Below, piece by piece: positions 49,231-58,109 of a stretch of DNA of 64,000 bases. The first letter of the stretch is position 1. Every line of letters begins with the position of its first letter. Origin of the DNA: Paracidovorax wautersii (GTDB lineage: Bacteria; Pseudomonadota; Gammaproteobacteria; Burkholderiales; Burkholderiaceae_C); NCBI RefSeq assembly GCF_900113035.1, contig NZ_FONX01000012.1:62001-126000 (forward strand), given 5' to 3'. Under the pieces are notes generated by a model, which was not told the DNA's origin, did not search any database, and saw only the letters and a list, made by a program, of their open reading frames with translations. Both the position numbers and the translations under genes were made by a program.

Positions 49231-49236
49231 ATTATA
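49231..49236 (-). promoter_or_regulatory. mrcA -10 element
   Basis: TATAAT on the minus strand 29 bp before ATG 49202. No good -35 is visible at the right distance. Confidence 0.5.
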
Positions 49237-49268
49237 AAAATGCCGGCCTCGCGTGCTCTTCAGCGCTG

Positions 49269-49286
49269 TAAGAACGTGTTCACGAT
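49269..49286 (+). repeat. Remnant of the 280-bp repeat end
   Basis: TAAGAACGTGTTCACGAT matches TAAGAACGTGTTTACGAT at the left end of the big repeat (679-696) in 17 of 18 bases. No other part of the element is recognised next to it. Confidence 0.5.
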
Positions 49287-49469
49287 GGCCTCATGGCCTG
49301 CATGCCCGGGCGGCCATCCAGCTGTGCCGCGCGGGGTATCTGCAGGCCGGCCAGCAGGCTCCTGCCCCGATATTCGGATGTGCTGGAGGTCGGGCGCCGG
49401 GGTCTTATCCTGTCCTGTGCATCGTCTGCTTTTGACAACGACGAATATGTTACGTCTGAGCAAAATACT

Positions 49470-49497
49470 TTGCCGTCATACGCACGACTGCTAGCAT
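49470..49497 (+). promoter_or_regulatory. Candidate pil operon promoter
   Basis: TTGCCG (49470-49475), 16 bp, TAGCAT (49492-49497), 56 bp before the proposed pilM start. Match to sigma-70 is moderate. Confidence 0.4.
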
Positions 49498-49552
49498 GCA
49501 TGTGAAGTGTTAGGTTTTGTTGCGCCTATGGGTGTTTCACGAGAGGCCAATT

Positions 49553-50632
49553 TTGATCTCAATGGGGTCTTTGTTTAATCGCCAGTCGGCGCCCCTGTTG
49601 GGTATCGACATCAGCTCATCCAGCGTGAAGCTGGTGGAGCTCGGCCGTGATAAATCCGGTGCCGTCGTGCTGGAGCGCTGCGCCATCGAGCAGCTCGAGC
49701 GCGGCTGGATCATCGACGGCAACATTGAAAAATTCGACGAAGTGGCCGAGGCGCTGCGCCGCCTCGTCAAAAAGAGCGGCACGCGTACCAAGAACGTGGC
49801 CCTCGCCCTGCCGCCATCCGCCGTCATCACCAAGCGCATTTCGCTGCCCGGCGGCATGTCCGAGCAGGAGCTCGAAGTGCAGGTCGAGTCGGAGGCGAAC
49901 CAGTACATCCCCTTTTCCCTGGACGAGGTGAGCCTCGATTTCTGCGTGGTCGGGCCCAGCAAGAGCATGCCCGGCGATGTCGATGTGCTCATCGCCGCCT
50001 CGCGCCGCGAGAAGGTGCAGGATCGACAGGGCCTGGCGGAGGCCGCGGGCCTCAAGCCGGTCATCGTGGACATCGAATCCCACGCATCGCGCCTGGCAGC
50101 CGGCCGGTTGATCGAATCCCTGCCCAATGGCGGAGCCGATGCGCTGGTGGCGCTCTTCGAGGTCGGCGCGCTCACCACGAGCCTGCAGGTGATCCGCAAC
50201 GACGAGGTGGTCTATGACCGCGACCAAGCCTTCGGCGGCGCGCAGCTGACCCAGCTCATCGTCCGCCAGTACGGCTTCTCGCATGAAGAGGCCGAGAGCA
50301 AGAAACGCAGCGGCGACCTGCCCGAAGACTATGCCGCCGCGGTGCTGCGCCCCTTCGTGGAAAGCATGGCGCATGAAATCAGCCGGGCGCTGCAGTTCTT
50401 CTTCACCAGCACGCCGCACAACCGTGTCGATCACATCCTGCTGGCCGGTGGCTCCGCGCCCCTGCCGGGCCTGACCGAGGCGGTCGTCAAGACGTCCGGG
50501 TTCACCTGCTCGACCGTCAATCCCTTCGATGGCATGGAAATCGGCAGCGGCGTCCGCGTCAAGAAGATGCTGCGCGAGGCCCCGTCGTACCTCACCTCCT
50601 GCGGTCTGGCCATGCGGAGGTTCCTGCAGTGA
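49553..50632 (+). CDS. pilM: Type IV pilus assembly protein PilM
   Basis: A 359-aa actin-like cytoplasmic protein at the base of the pilus machine: PLLGIDISSSSVKLVEL, ALPPSAVITKRI and LLAGGSAPLPGL are the nucleotide-fold motifs. It recruits PilN. I use TTG 49553 because GAGAGG sits 6 bases before it; ATG 49562, three codons later, lacks a well-placed ribosome binding site but is the alternative. Stop overlaps pilN. Confidence 0.94.
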   Translation: MISMGSLFNRQSAPLLGIDISSSSVKLVELGRDKSGAVVLERCAIEQLERGWIIDGNIEKFDEVAEALRRLVKKSGTRTKNVALALPPSAVITKRISLPGGMSEQELEVQVESEANQYIPFSLDEVSLDFCVVGPSKSMPGDVDVLIAASRREKVQDRQGLAEAAGLKPVIVDIESHASRLAAGRLIESLPNGGADALVALFEVGALTTSLQVIRNDEVVYDRDQAFGGAQLTQLIVRQYGFSHEEAESKKRSGDLPEDYAAAVLRPFVESMAHEISRALQFFFTSTPHNRVDHILLAGGSAPLPGLTEAVVKTSGFTCSTVNPFDGMEIGSGVRVKKMLREAPSYLTSCGLAMRRFLQ

Positions 50633-51246
50633 TCCTGATCAATCTACTTCCCCACCGGGAGGCCGCCCGCAAGCGGCGGCGCGAGGCGTACCAGGCCACC
50701 ATGGTGGCCTCTGCCTTGCTGGGCCTCGTCATCGCCGGGCTCATCTACTGGTGGTTCCAGATGATGATTTCCGACCAGCAGGATCGCAATGCGTTCCTCA
50801 AGCGCGAGATCACCGTGCTCGAAGGGCAGATCAAGGAAATCGCCACGCTCGAAGGCGAAATCACCGCGCTGCGCGCCCGCCAGAAGGCCGTGGAAGACCT
50901 GCAGTCCGACCGCAACCTGCCCGTGCATCTGCTCAACGAACTGGTCAAGCAGCTGCCCGATGGCGTCTACATCACCAGCCTCAAGCAGGAGGGCGAGATG
51001 GTGACCATGCAGGGCATGGCGCAGTCCAACGAGCGCGTCTCGGAAATGCTGCGCAACTTCACCGACAACACGCCCTGGTTCAGCAAGCCGGAGCTGGTCG
51101 AGATCGTGGCGGCCAATGTGGCGCTGACGCCTCGGGACCAGCGGCGCGTGGCTGCGTTCACCCTCCGTTTCCGTCTGGTGCGCAGCAGCGAAGCGCAGAA
51201 GACGGCAGCCTCAGCCCAGCCGGAAGCCGGCACGGCCAGGAAGTAA
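50629..51246 (+). CDS. pilN: Type IV pilus assembly protein PilN
   Basis: The 205-aa bitopic protein begins ILINLLPHREAARKRRREAY, the tail that binds PilM, followed by a membrane segment (about 23-44), a coiled-coil-like stretch (45-90) and a periplasmic ferredoxin-like domain. GTG 50629 overlaps the pilM stop. Pairs with PilO in the inner membrane. Confidence 0.93.
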   Translation: MILINLLPHREAARKRRREAYQATMVASALLGLVIAGLIYWWFQMMISDQQDRNAFLKREITVLEGQIKEIATLEGEITALRARQKAVEDLQSDRNLPVHLLNELVKQLPDGVYITSLKQEGEMVTMQGMAQSNERVSEMLRNFTDNTPWFSKPELVEIVAANVALTPRDQRRVAAFTLRFRLVRSSEAQKTAASAQPEAGTARK

Positions 51247-51250
51247 GCGC

Positions 51251-51925
51251 ATGGTGACCACCAAGAAGATTTCCCGCATCGACTTCGCCCGCCTGCAGGG
51301 CGATCTGCAGCGCCAGTTCCAGAATCTGGACCCCAAGGACCCGTCCCGGTGGCCCATCGTGCCGCGGGTGCTGCTGTGCGTGGCCATCGCCGTGGGCGTC
51401 GCTGTGCTGCTGTGGTTCGTCAAGCTCAGCGACTACGAGGCCGAACTCGACGCCGAGCGCGCCACAGAGCAGACGCTGCGGGCCGACTACCAGGCCAAGC
51501 TGGTCAAGGCCGTGAATCTCGACGAGCTGAAGAAGCAGCGCGAGCAGGTGCAGCAGTACGTGATCCAGCTCGAAAAGCAGCTGCCCAGCAAGGCCGAGAT
51601 GTCGGCTCTGCTGTCGGACATCAACCAGGCGGGCCTGGGCCGCAGCCTGCAGTTCGAACTGTTCCGCCCCGGGCAGGTCGTGGTGCGCGACTACTACGCC
51701 GAATTGCCCATCGCCCTGCGCGTGACCGGCAAGTACCACGATATCGGCGCCTTCGCCGCCGACGTGGCCAACCTGTCGCGGATCGTGACCCTGAACAACC
51801 TGTCGATCACGGCGTCCAAGGATTCGTCCGTGCTGACGATGGACGCCACCGCCCGGACGTTCCGGTATCTGGATGCCGACGAGATCCAGGCCCAGCGCAA
51901 CGCAGCAGCAGGGAAGAAGAAATGA
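51251..51925 (+). CDS. pilO: Type IV pilus assembly protein PilO
   Basis: The 224-aa protein has one membrane segment (about 38-58) and a coiled-coil followed by a periplasmic domain with LPSKAEMSALLSDINQAGL. It forms heterodimers with PilN and links to PilP. It overlaps pilP by four bases. Confidence 0.93.
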   Translation: MVTTKKISRIDFARLQGDLQRQFQNLDPKDPSRWPIVPRVLLCVAIAVGVAVLLWFVKLSDYEAELDAERATEQTLRADYQAKLVKAVNLDELKKQREQVQQYVIQLEKQLPSKAEMSALLSDINQAGLGRSLQFELFRPGQVVVRDYYAELPIALRVTGKYHDIGAFAADVANLSRIVTLNNLSITASKDSSVLTMDATARTFRYLDADEIQAQRNAAAGKKK

Positions 51926-52467
51926 CATCTGCTCGATGCCTGGCCGCCGTACTGCTCGCCGCCGGTTTCCTGGCCGGTTGCGGCCCTTCGGGCGAGGAGG
52001 AACTCCGCACCTGGATGCAGGAGCTGCGCGCCTCGACGCGCCCCCGTGTGGTGCCCCTCACCGAACCCAAACAGTTCATTCCGCAGAACTACGTGGGCGA
52101 GTCCGGCATGGACCCGTTCAATGTCGCCAAGCTCACCCAGGCCCTGCGGCGCGACTCCGCGCAATCCAGCGCAGGCTCCTCGCTGGTGTCGCCGGAGATG
52201 GCGCGCCGCAAGCAGCCTCTGGAGGCCTATCCGCTCGACGCCATGACCATGGTCGGCAGCCTGAACAAGGCCGGCACGCCCACGGCGCTGCTGCGGGCCG
52301 AAAAACTGCTCTATCAGGTGCGGGTGGGTGACTACATCGGCCAGAACTACGGGAAGATCGTGAAGATCACCGAAACGGGAATACAGATCCGAGAGATCGT
52401 GCAGGATGTGAGCGGCGACTGGGTCGAGCGCATGACCACGCTGGATCTGCAAGAGGGAAAGAGGTAA
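51922..52467 (+). CDS. pilP: Type IV pilus lipoprotein PilP
   Basis: A 181-aa lipoprotein (lipobox LAGC, Cys20) with a C-terminal beta domain (about 95-175, KLLYQVRVGDYIGQNYGKI). It connects PilN/PilO to the secretin PilQ. ATG overlaps the pilO stop. The gene is followed after 3 bases by pilQ. Confidence 0.92.
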   Translation: MTSARCLAAVLLAAGFLAGCGPSGEEELRTWMQELRASTRPRVVPLTEPKQFIPQNYVGESGMDPFNVAKLTQALRRDSAQSSAGSSLVSPEMARRKQPLEAYPLDAMTMVGSLNKAGTPTALLRAEKLLYQVRVGDYIGQNYGKIVKITETGIQIREIVQDVSGDWVERMTTLDLQEGKR

Positions 52468-52470
52468 GCA

Positions 52471-54618
52471 ATGAACTACAAAAACCGCCCATGGCTCGGG
52501 TGTCTTCGCGCGGCGACCCTGATGGCAGGTGCGGCAGTCATGACGACCTTCGCTTTCGCCAAGGGGACCATCGAATCCGTCACAGGCACCGTGCAAGGTG
52601 GCACGGAAACGGTGCGCATCCAGCTGTCTGAACCGTTGGGCTCGGTGCCCACCGGGTTTTCCATCCAGTCGCCGGCCCGCATCGCGCTGGACTTTCCGGG
52701 CATCAGCAACGGCACGGGCCGCTCCCTCATCGACATCAACCAGGGCAACATCAAGTCGGCCAATATCGTCGAGACCGGCGATCGCGCCCGGCTGGTCCTC
52801 AATCTGAAGCAGCCGACCGCCTACCAGGCCGAGGTACAGGGTAGCACGCTGCTGGTCCGGCTCTCGCCCGTCAACGCCACGCCCAACATGACCCAGGCGG
52901 CACCCGTCGTGTTCGCCGAGGATCGCAACAGCAATACCCAGGCGCTGCGCGATCTGGACTTCCGCCGCGGCAGCGACGGCGCCGGGCGCGTCGTCGTCAG
53001 CCTGCCGAACAACCAGGTAGGTGTGGATCTGCGCCAGCAAGGCAAGTCGCTGGTGGTGGAGTTCATGCACTCGTCGCTGCCCGAAGGGCTGCGCCGCCGG
53101 CTGGACGTGACCGACTTCGGCACGCCCGTGCAGCTCATCACCGCATCGCAGCAGGGCGACCGCGTGCGTCTGGTGATCGACCCCATCGGCGACTGGGAGC
53201 ACAGCGCCTACCAGAGCGACGGCCAGTTCGTCGTGGAAGTGCGCCAGAAGAAGGTGGACCTGAGCAAGCTCACGCAGGGCCCGGGCTACAGCGGCGAGAA
53301 GCTGTCGCTGAACTTCCAGAACATCGAGGTGCGTTCGCTGCTGCAGGTGATCGCCGACTTCACCAACTTCAACATCGTCACGTCGGACACGGTCACGGGC
53401 GCTTTGACCCTGCGTCTGAAGGACGTGCCCTGGGACCAGGCGCTGCAGATCATCATGGACGCCAAGGGCCTGGGCATGCGCAAGTCGGGCACGGTGCTCT
53501 GGATCGCGCCCAAGGACGAAATCGACGAGCGCACGCGCAAGGACTTCGAAGCCGCACAGGCCATCCGCCGGCTGGAGCCCCTGCGCACGCAGGCCTACCA
53601 GCTCAACTACGCCAAGGCGGCCGACATGGTGACCCAGCTGTCCACCAGCAACAGCACCGGCGTTGCAGGCACTGCTGGCCAAAACAACCGATTCCTGTCC
53701 GAGCGCGGCAGCGCCCTGGCCGAACCGCGCACCAACCAGCTCTTCGTGACGGACACGCCTTCCAAGCTGGAAGAAGTGCGCCTGCTGCTGCAGACGCTGG
53801 ACGTGCCTGTGCGGCAGGTGATGATCGAGGCGCGCATCGTCGAGGCACGCGACTCCTTCGGCCGTTCCCTGGGCGTGCGCCTAGGCGGTGGCGATCTGCG
53901 CGCCAACCGCGGCGGCGACGGCGGCTACGGCATCGGCGGCAACAGCCGGGTGGCCGTGGGCACGGGGTATTCCAACGCCGTCAATTCGACGGGCTTCGGC
54001 TCGGCGGTGGACGTGGGGGGCAACTTCGTCAACCTGCCGGCTTCCGTGGCCGGTGTGAACAGCGTGGGCACCTTCGCTCTGTCGATCTTCAACTCGGCCG
54101 CCAATCGCTTCCTGGCGCTGGAACTCTCCGCCATGGAGGCCGATGGCCAGGGCAAGATCGTTTCCAGCCCGCGGCTGATCACGGCCGACCAGACCAAGGC
54201 GCTGATCGAGCAGGGTACCGAATACCCGTACTCGGTCACGGCACCCAACGGCGCCACGACCATCGCCTTCAAGAAGGCCGTCCTGAAGCTGGAAGTGGTG
54301 CCGCAGATCACCCCGGAAGGCAACATCATCCTGGACCTGGACGTGAACAAGGACAGCCGCGGCGAGAGCACCACCCAGGGCGTGGCCATCGACACCAAGC
54401 ACATCAAGACCCAGGTGCTGGTCGAGAACGGCGGCACCGTGGTGATCGGCGGTATCTTCGAAATGGAAGAGACCAACCAGGAAAACAAGATTCCGGTGCT
54501 GGGGGATGTCCCTGTCGTGGGCAACCTCTTCAAGAACCGGACGCGATCGTCCACCAAGCGGGAGATGCTGGTGTTCATCACGCCCAAGGTGATTTCCGAC
54601 AAGGGACCGGTTCGGTAA
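52471..54618 (+). CDS. pilQ: Type IV pilus secretin PilQ
   Basis: The 715-aa outer-membrane channel: signal peptide (to about residue 29), AMIN domains (about 35-130 and 150-250), STN/N0 domain (about 275-330, NFQNIEVRSLLQVIADFT), and a secretin domain with VPVRQVMIEARIVEA and the terminal VPVVGNLFKNRTRS. It is the exit pore for the pilus. Last of pilMNOPQ. Confidence 0.95.
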   Translation: MNYKNRPWLGCLRAATLMAGAAVMTTFAFAKGTIESVTGTVQGGTETVRIQLSEPLGSVPTGFSIQSPARIALDFPGISNGTGRSLIDINQGNIKSANIVETGDRARLVLNLKQPTAYQAEVQGSTLLVRLSPVNATPNMTQAAPVVFAEDRNSNTQALRDLDFRRGSDGAGRVVVSLPNNQVGVDLRQQGKSLVVEFMHSSLPEGLRRRLDVTDFGTPVQLITASQQGDRVRLVIDPIGDWEHSAYQSDGQFVVEVRQKKVDLSKLTQGPGYSGEKLSLNFQNIEVRSLLQVIADFTNFNIVTSDTVTGALTLRLKDVPWDQALQIIMDAKGLGMRKSGTVLWIAPKDEIDERTRKDFEAAQAIRRLEPLRTQAYQLNYAKAADMVTQLSTSNSTGVAGTAGQNNRFLSERGSALAEPRTNQLFVTDTPSKLEEVRLLLQTLDVPVRQVMIEARIVEARDSFGRSLGVRLGGGDLRANRGGDGGYGIGGNSRVAVGTGYSNAVNSTGFGSAVDVGGNFVNLPASVAGVNSVGTFALSIFNSAANRFLALELSAMEADGQGKIVSSPRLITADQTKALIEQGTEYPYSVTAPNGATTIAFKKAVLKLEVVPQITPEGNIILDLDVNKDSRGESTTQGVAIDTKHIKTQVLVENGGTVVIGGIFEMEETNQENKIPVLGDVPVVGNLFKNRTRSSTKREMLVFITPKVISDKGPVR

Positions 54619-54635
54619 ATAAGAGGGAAACGAGA

Positions 54636-56651
54636 ATGAAAAAGCTGATGACTGGTGCTTGGAGTCTGTTACTTGTGATCGCGCTGGCTGCTTGTGGTGG
54701 CGGCGGTGGCAATCCGGGGACTACGGGCAATGCTGGTGGGGGCAGCGGCGGTTCTGGTGGTACGGGCGGCTCGCCCTCAACGCCTACTACGCCGGCTCCC
54801 GCGCTGTCGATCAGCGTGAAGCTGGTCAATGCCTCTGGCCAGACCGTGACCAGCATCACTGCAGGCGGCGCTTTTCAGGTCAGCGCCAATGTGACGGACC
54901 AGAATGGCGCCGTGGTCAGCAACCGTGCTGTCACCTTTGCCGTTAACAACGCAGCCGTCGCAGTGCTGCCACAGACGACGGCATTGACCGATGCATCGGG
55001 CAATGCCAGCGTACCCATCAACGCCGCCTCGTTTGTTGCGGCGGGCGCTGCCACCGTCACGGCTTCCGCGCAATTGACATCGAGTTCCGGCACCGCCGTC
55101 ACCGGTCAGGGGAGCACGGATTTCGCAGTGGCTGCAGCGGGGCTGACGCTGTCGCCGCTGTCCATCGGCAATTCCAGCCTGGATGCGGGCGGTAATACCT
55201 CGATTGCCGTCACCGCGCTGGTGAACAACGCGCCGCTTACCGGAACTCCGGTCAATGTGGCGTTCTCCGCGTCTTGCGGCCGCATCAATGGTGGCAGTGC
55301 TTCGGGTGGTGGCGTGAGCGCCACGACCAATGGCAGCGGGGTGGCTTCGGTGAACTACACCTCCGTCAACGCGGATGGTTCTCTGTGCAGTGGCAACATC
55401 GCCATTTCTGCTTCCAGCACGGGGGCGACCACGCGCACTGCGTCGATCAATGTCGCTGCGCCCGTCGCCAATGCGATTGCCTTCGTCAGTGCAGCACCTA
55501 GCCAGGTGTTCATCGCGGGCTCGGGGGGGACTGAGCAGGCCGTCGTGACGTTCAAGGTGTTCGCCGCATCCAGCACGCCTTTGCCCGGCGTCAATGTAGT
55601 CTTCAGCATCCAGCAGAATCCTGGTGGCGTGGGCCTGAATGCTTCCGGCTCAACGGCTAGCGTGACGGGTACTACCGATCAATCGGGCTTGGTGTCGATT
55701 TCGGTGTTCTCGGGCACGATTCCCGGGCCGGTCAAGGTGCGTGCCAGCTTGGCTTCCACGCCTACTGTTTTCGCTGAAACGCAAAACCTCACCGTGGCTT
55801 CTGGCCCACCATCCCAGCGCTTCATGAGCCTGTCGGTCAGCAGTTCCAATATCGAAGGATGGGAGTTGGATGGAACCCCCACCACGTTGACCGTCCGGAT
55901 CGCCGACCGCCAAGGCAATGCCGTTGCCGATGGCACGGTCGTGAACTTCACTACGGAGGGGGGGCAAGTGGCCAACAGCTGCGCCACGACCACCGTCAAC
56001 AAGATCTCTTCGTGCTCTGTGAACTTCACCAGCCAGAATCCACGTCCGGCCGACGGCCGTGTGTCCGTGATCGCGTATCTGGACGGCACCAAGGACTACG
56101 ACGACCTGAACGGCAACAATATCTACGATCCCGGCATCGATAACCTCAAACAGTTGGGTGACGCTTACCGCGACGACAACGAGAACAACGCTTTCGATCC
56201 TGGGGAGTTCTTTGTTTCCTATGGGGGCACGCTTCCTTGTGCAGGATCGGGTGGACTGTTCCCTTCGCGGGCGGACACCTGCAGTTCGGGGTTGAAGGCG
56301 ACGGTGCGCCAAGCGGCAGTGTTGCTGTTTGCTTCGTCCAAACCATTTCTTTCGAACGTATCGTCGGGCCCGTCAAGCATCAGCTTCATGCTGGGTAGCC
56401 AAGACAATACTTTGCTGCCGATGCCTGTGGGTACGGTCATCACGGCCGTGCCTGTGGCCGATGGCTGTTCCGTGGGCGATATCGGGGGCTCTCCTGTCGT
56501 CAATGTGATCCCCACTCCGGGCAGTCCCAATCAGGACCTGAAGACCGCGGTGGCGATCGGCTTGAAGGGCTGCGCCTCCGGGCAGGTCGTGAATGTCAAG
56601 ATCGCTGCTCCTGGCGGCTTGGTGACCTCCATTCCCGTTCGCTTGAATTGA
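54636..56651 (+). CDS. Ig-like repeat lipoprotein with EF-hand-like loops
   Basis: The 671-aa lipoprotein (lipobox LAAC, Cys20) has a Gly-rich linker (21-50) then several bacterial Ig-like (Big_1) units, seen from repeats of NGAVVSNRAVTFAV, DASGNASV and TDQSGLVSIS-type strands. Near residues 489-524 are two calcium-loop-like motifs: DDLNGNNIYD and DDNENNAFDPGE, the second with D-N-N-D-E at loop positions 1, 3, 5, 9 and 12. Base composition is lower in GC than in pilQ. It starts 17 bp after pilQ and probably is a cell-surface protein; adhesion is a guess. Confidence 0.8.
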   Translation: MKKLMTGAWSLLLVIALAACGGGGGNPGTTGNAGGGSGGSGGTGGSPSTPTTPAPALSISVKLVNASGQTVTSITAGGAFQVSANVTDQNGAVVSNRAVTFAVNNAAVAVLPQTTALTDASGNASVPINAASFVAAGAATVTASAQLTSSSGTAVTGQGSTDFAVAAAGLTLSPLSIGNSSLDAGGNTSIAVTALVNNAPLTGTPVNVAFSASCGRINGGSASGGGVSATTNGSGVASVNYTSVNADGSLCSGNIAISASSTGATTRTASINVAAPVANAIAFVSAAPSQVFIAGSGGTEQAVVTFKVFAASSTPLPGVNVVFSIQQNPGGVGLNASGSTASVTGTTDQSGLVSISVFSGTIPGPVKVRASLASTPTVFAETQNLTVASGPPSQRFMSLSVSSSNIEGWELDGTPTTLTVRIADRQGNAVADGTVVNFTTEGGQVANSCATTTVNKISSCSVNFTSQNPRPADGRVSVIAYLDGTKDYDDLNGNNIYDPGIDNLKQLGDAYRDDNENNAFDPGEFFVSYGGTLPCAGSGGLFPSRADTCSSGLKATVRQAAVLLFASSKPFLSNVSSGPSSISFMLGSQDNTLLPMPVGTVITAVPVADGCSVGDIGGSPVVNVIPTPGSPNQDLKTAVAIGLKGCASGQVVNVKIAAPGGLVTSIPVRLN

Positions 56652-56789
56652 GCGGTTACGCGCGCTTCAAGGACCTTGTTCTGCAGGTGGTATGGCTCTG
56701 ATGTCCATCCACCTGCAGTAGCCGATTGTTCGAGCAAGCAGCTGAAGTGCAGAAGCCTCTTGCCGTGAGATGCCGATAGACTCGGCGTC

Positions 56790-57998
56790 ATGACCTCTGT
56801 CACCTCTCTTCAATCGCGTGGCGTGAAATCTGCCAGCTTGTCAGCTGACTCCAGCGAGTTGATCCTTTCCTCCGATCGGGCTAGCTTGTCTTCTGCTGGC
56901 CTGGCACACGACACGGTCGCTATCGACCTCGGAGACCGCAGCTACCAGATCGCCATCGGCGCTGGCCTGCTCGATGCGCCTGACACGTTCGCTGGCCTGC
57001 CCCAGGCCAGCACTGCCGTCATCGTCACCAACGACACCGTGGCACCGCTCTATGCCGAGCGCCTGGCCAATGTGCTGCAAGGCCGGCACGCGCAAGTGCA
57101 TCAGGTCGTGCTGCCGGATGGCGAAGAACACAAGCACTGGCCGGTACTGAACCTTATCTTCGACGCCCTGCTCACCCACGGCTGCGACCGCAAGACCGTG
57201 CTCTATGCCCTGGGCGGGGGCGTGGTCGGCGACATGACCGGCTTCGCCGCGGCCTCTTACATGCGGGGCGTGCCCTTCGTGCAGGTGCCGACCACGCTGC
57301 TGGCGCAGGTGGATTCGTCGGTGGGTGGCAAGACTGCGATCAACCATCCGCTGGGCAAGAACATGATCGGCGCCTTCTACCAGCCGCAGCTGGTGGTGTG
57401 CGATCTCTCCACGCTCGATACGCTGCCCGAGCGGGAGATGTCCGCAGGTCTCGCCGAGATCATCAAGTACGGCCCCATCGCCGACATGGCGTTCATGGAC
57501 TGGCTGGAGGGCTCCATCGAGGCCTTGCGCGCACGCGAGCCCGCCGCGCTGGCCCATGCTGTGCGCCGCAGCTGCGAGATCAAGGCGCAGGTGGTGGGTC
57601 TGGACGAGCGCGAGTCGGGCCTGCGCGCGATCCTCAACTTCGGCCACACCTTCGGCCACGCGATCGAGGCCGGCATGGGCTACGGCAACTGGCTGCATGG
57701 CGAGGGCGTGGGCGCGGGCATGGTGATGGCGGCGGAGCTGTCGCACCGGCTGGGGCTGGTGGATGCCGCCTTCGTCCAGCGGCTGCGCGCGCTCATCGCG
57801 CGGGCGGGGCTGCCGGTCCGCGGCCCGGTGATCGATGCCGACGACAACGCCGGCCGCTACCTCGCGTGGATGCGCGGCGACAAGAAATCCGAGGCCGGCG
57901 AGATCCGCTTCGTGCTGATCGACGGCCCGGGCCGGGCGGTGATGCGGGCTGCGCCCGACGCCCTGGTGCGTGAGGTCATCGACGCCTGCTGCGCCTGA
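56790..57998 (+). CDS. aroB: 3-dehydroquinate synthase
   Basis: The 402-aa enzyme makes 3-dehydroquinate in the shikimate pathway. Motifs: [55 protein letters not shown]. The first ~40 residues ([14 protein letters not shown]... to SSAGLAHDT) are a Ser-rich extension absent from typical AroB; the family start is near residue 43. No in-frame ATG or GTG comes between, so 56790 is the best start. The shikimate kinase gene that normally precedes it is absent. Confidence 0.93.
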   Translation: MTSVTSLQSRGVKSASLSADSSELILSSDRASLSSAGLAHDTVAIDLGDRSYQIAIGAGLLDAPDTFAGLPQASTAVIVTNDTVAPLYAERLANVLQGRHAQVHQVVLPDGEEHKHWPVLNLIFDALLTHGCDRKTVLYALGGGVVGDMTGFAAASYMRGVPFVQVPTTLLAQVDSSVGGKTAINHPLGKNMIGAFYQPQLVVCDLSTLDTLPEREMSAGLAEIIKYGPIADMAFMDWLEGSIEALRAREPAALAHAVRRSCEIKAQVVGLDERESGLRAILNFGHTFGHAIEAGMGYGNWLHGEGVGAGMVMAAELSHRLGLVDAAFVQRLRALIARAGLPVRGPVIDADDNAGRYLAWMRGDKKSEAGEIRFVLIDGPGRAVMRAAPDALVREVIDACCA

Positions 57999-58051
57999 CC
58001 CGGGGCTGCAGCTTCTTCCCGCTCATCACCGCTCCTGCCCCGCTGTAATGC

Positions 58052-58100
58052 ACTGCTATTGAAAAAATAGCAGTATGCGCAGATGGGGCGAGCGCTCCAG
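58052..58100 (-). repeat. Short palindromic repeat, copy C
   Basis: The best hairpin of the family: ACTGCTATT-GAAAA-AATAGCAGT (9-bp stem, 58052-58074), then TATGCGCAGATGG and GAGCGCTCCAG (58090-58100). It lies just before dgt; one possible dgt start (58083) falls inside it. Confidence 0.75.
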
Positions 58101-58109
58101 GCCCATTCG

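Larger units (their letters stand above)
49203..49552. other. Divergent mrcA / pilM spacer
   Basis: 350 bp with no convincing gene. It holds the mrcA -10 (49231-49236), a remnant of the 280-bp repeat (49269-49286) and the candidate pilM promoter (49470-49497). The pilM-proximal half is lower in GC than the flanks. Confidence 0.6.

Noticed and set aside
49202..49232. ATG 49232 as the PBP1a start
   Set aside because: It overlaps a TATAAT -10 element, so it would be untranscribed or at the very 5' end; ATG 49202 fits the family start better.
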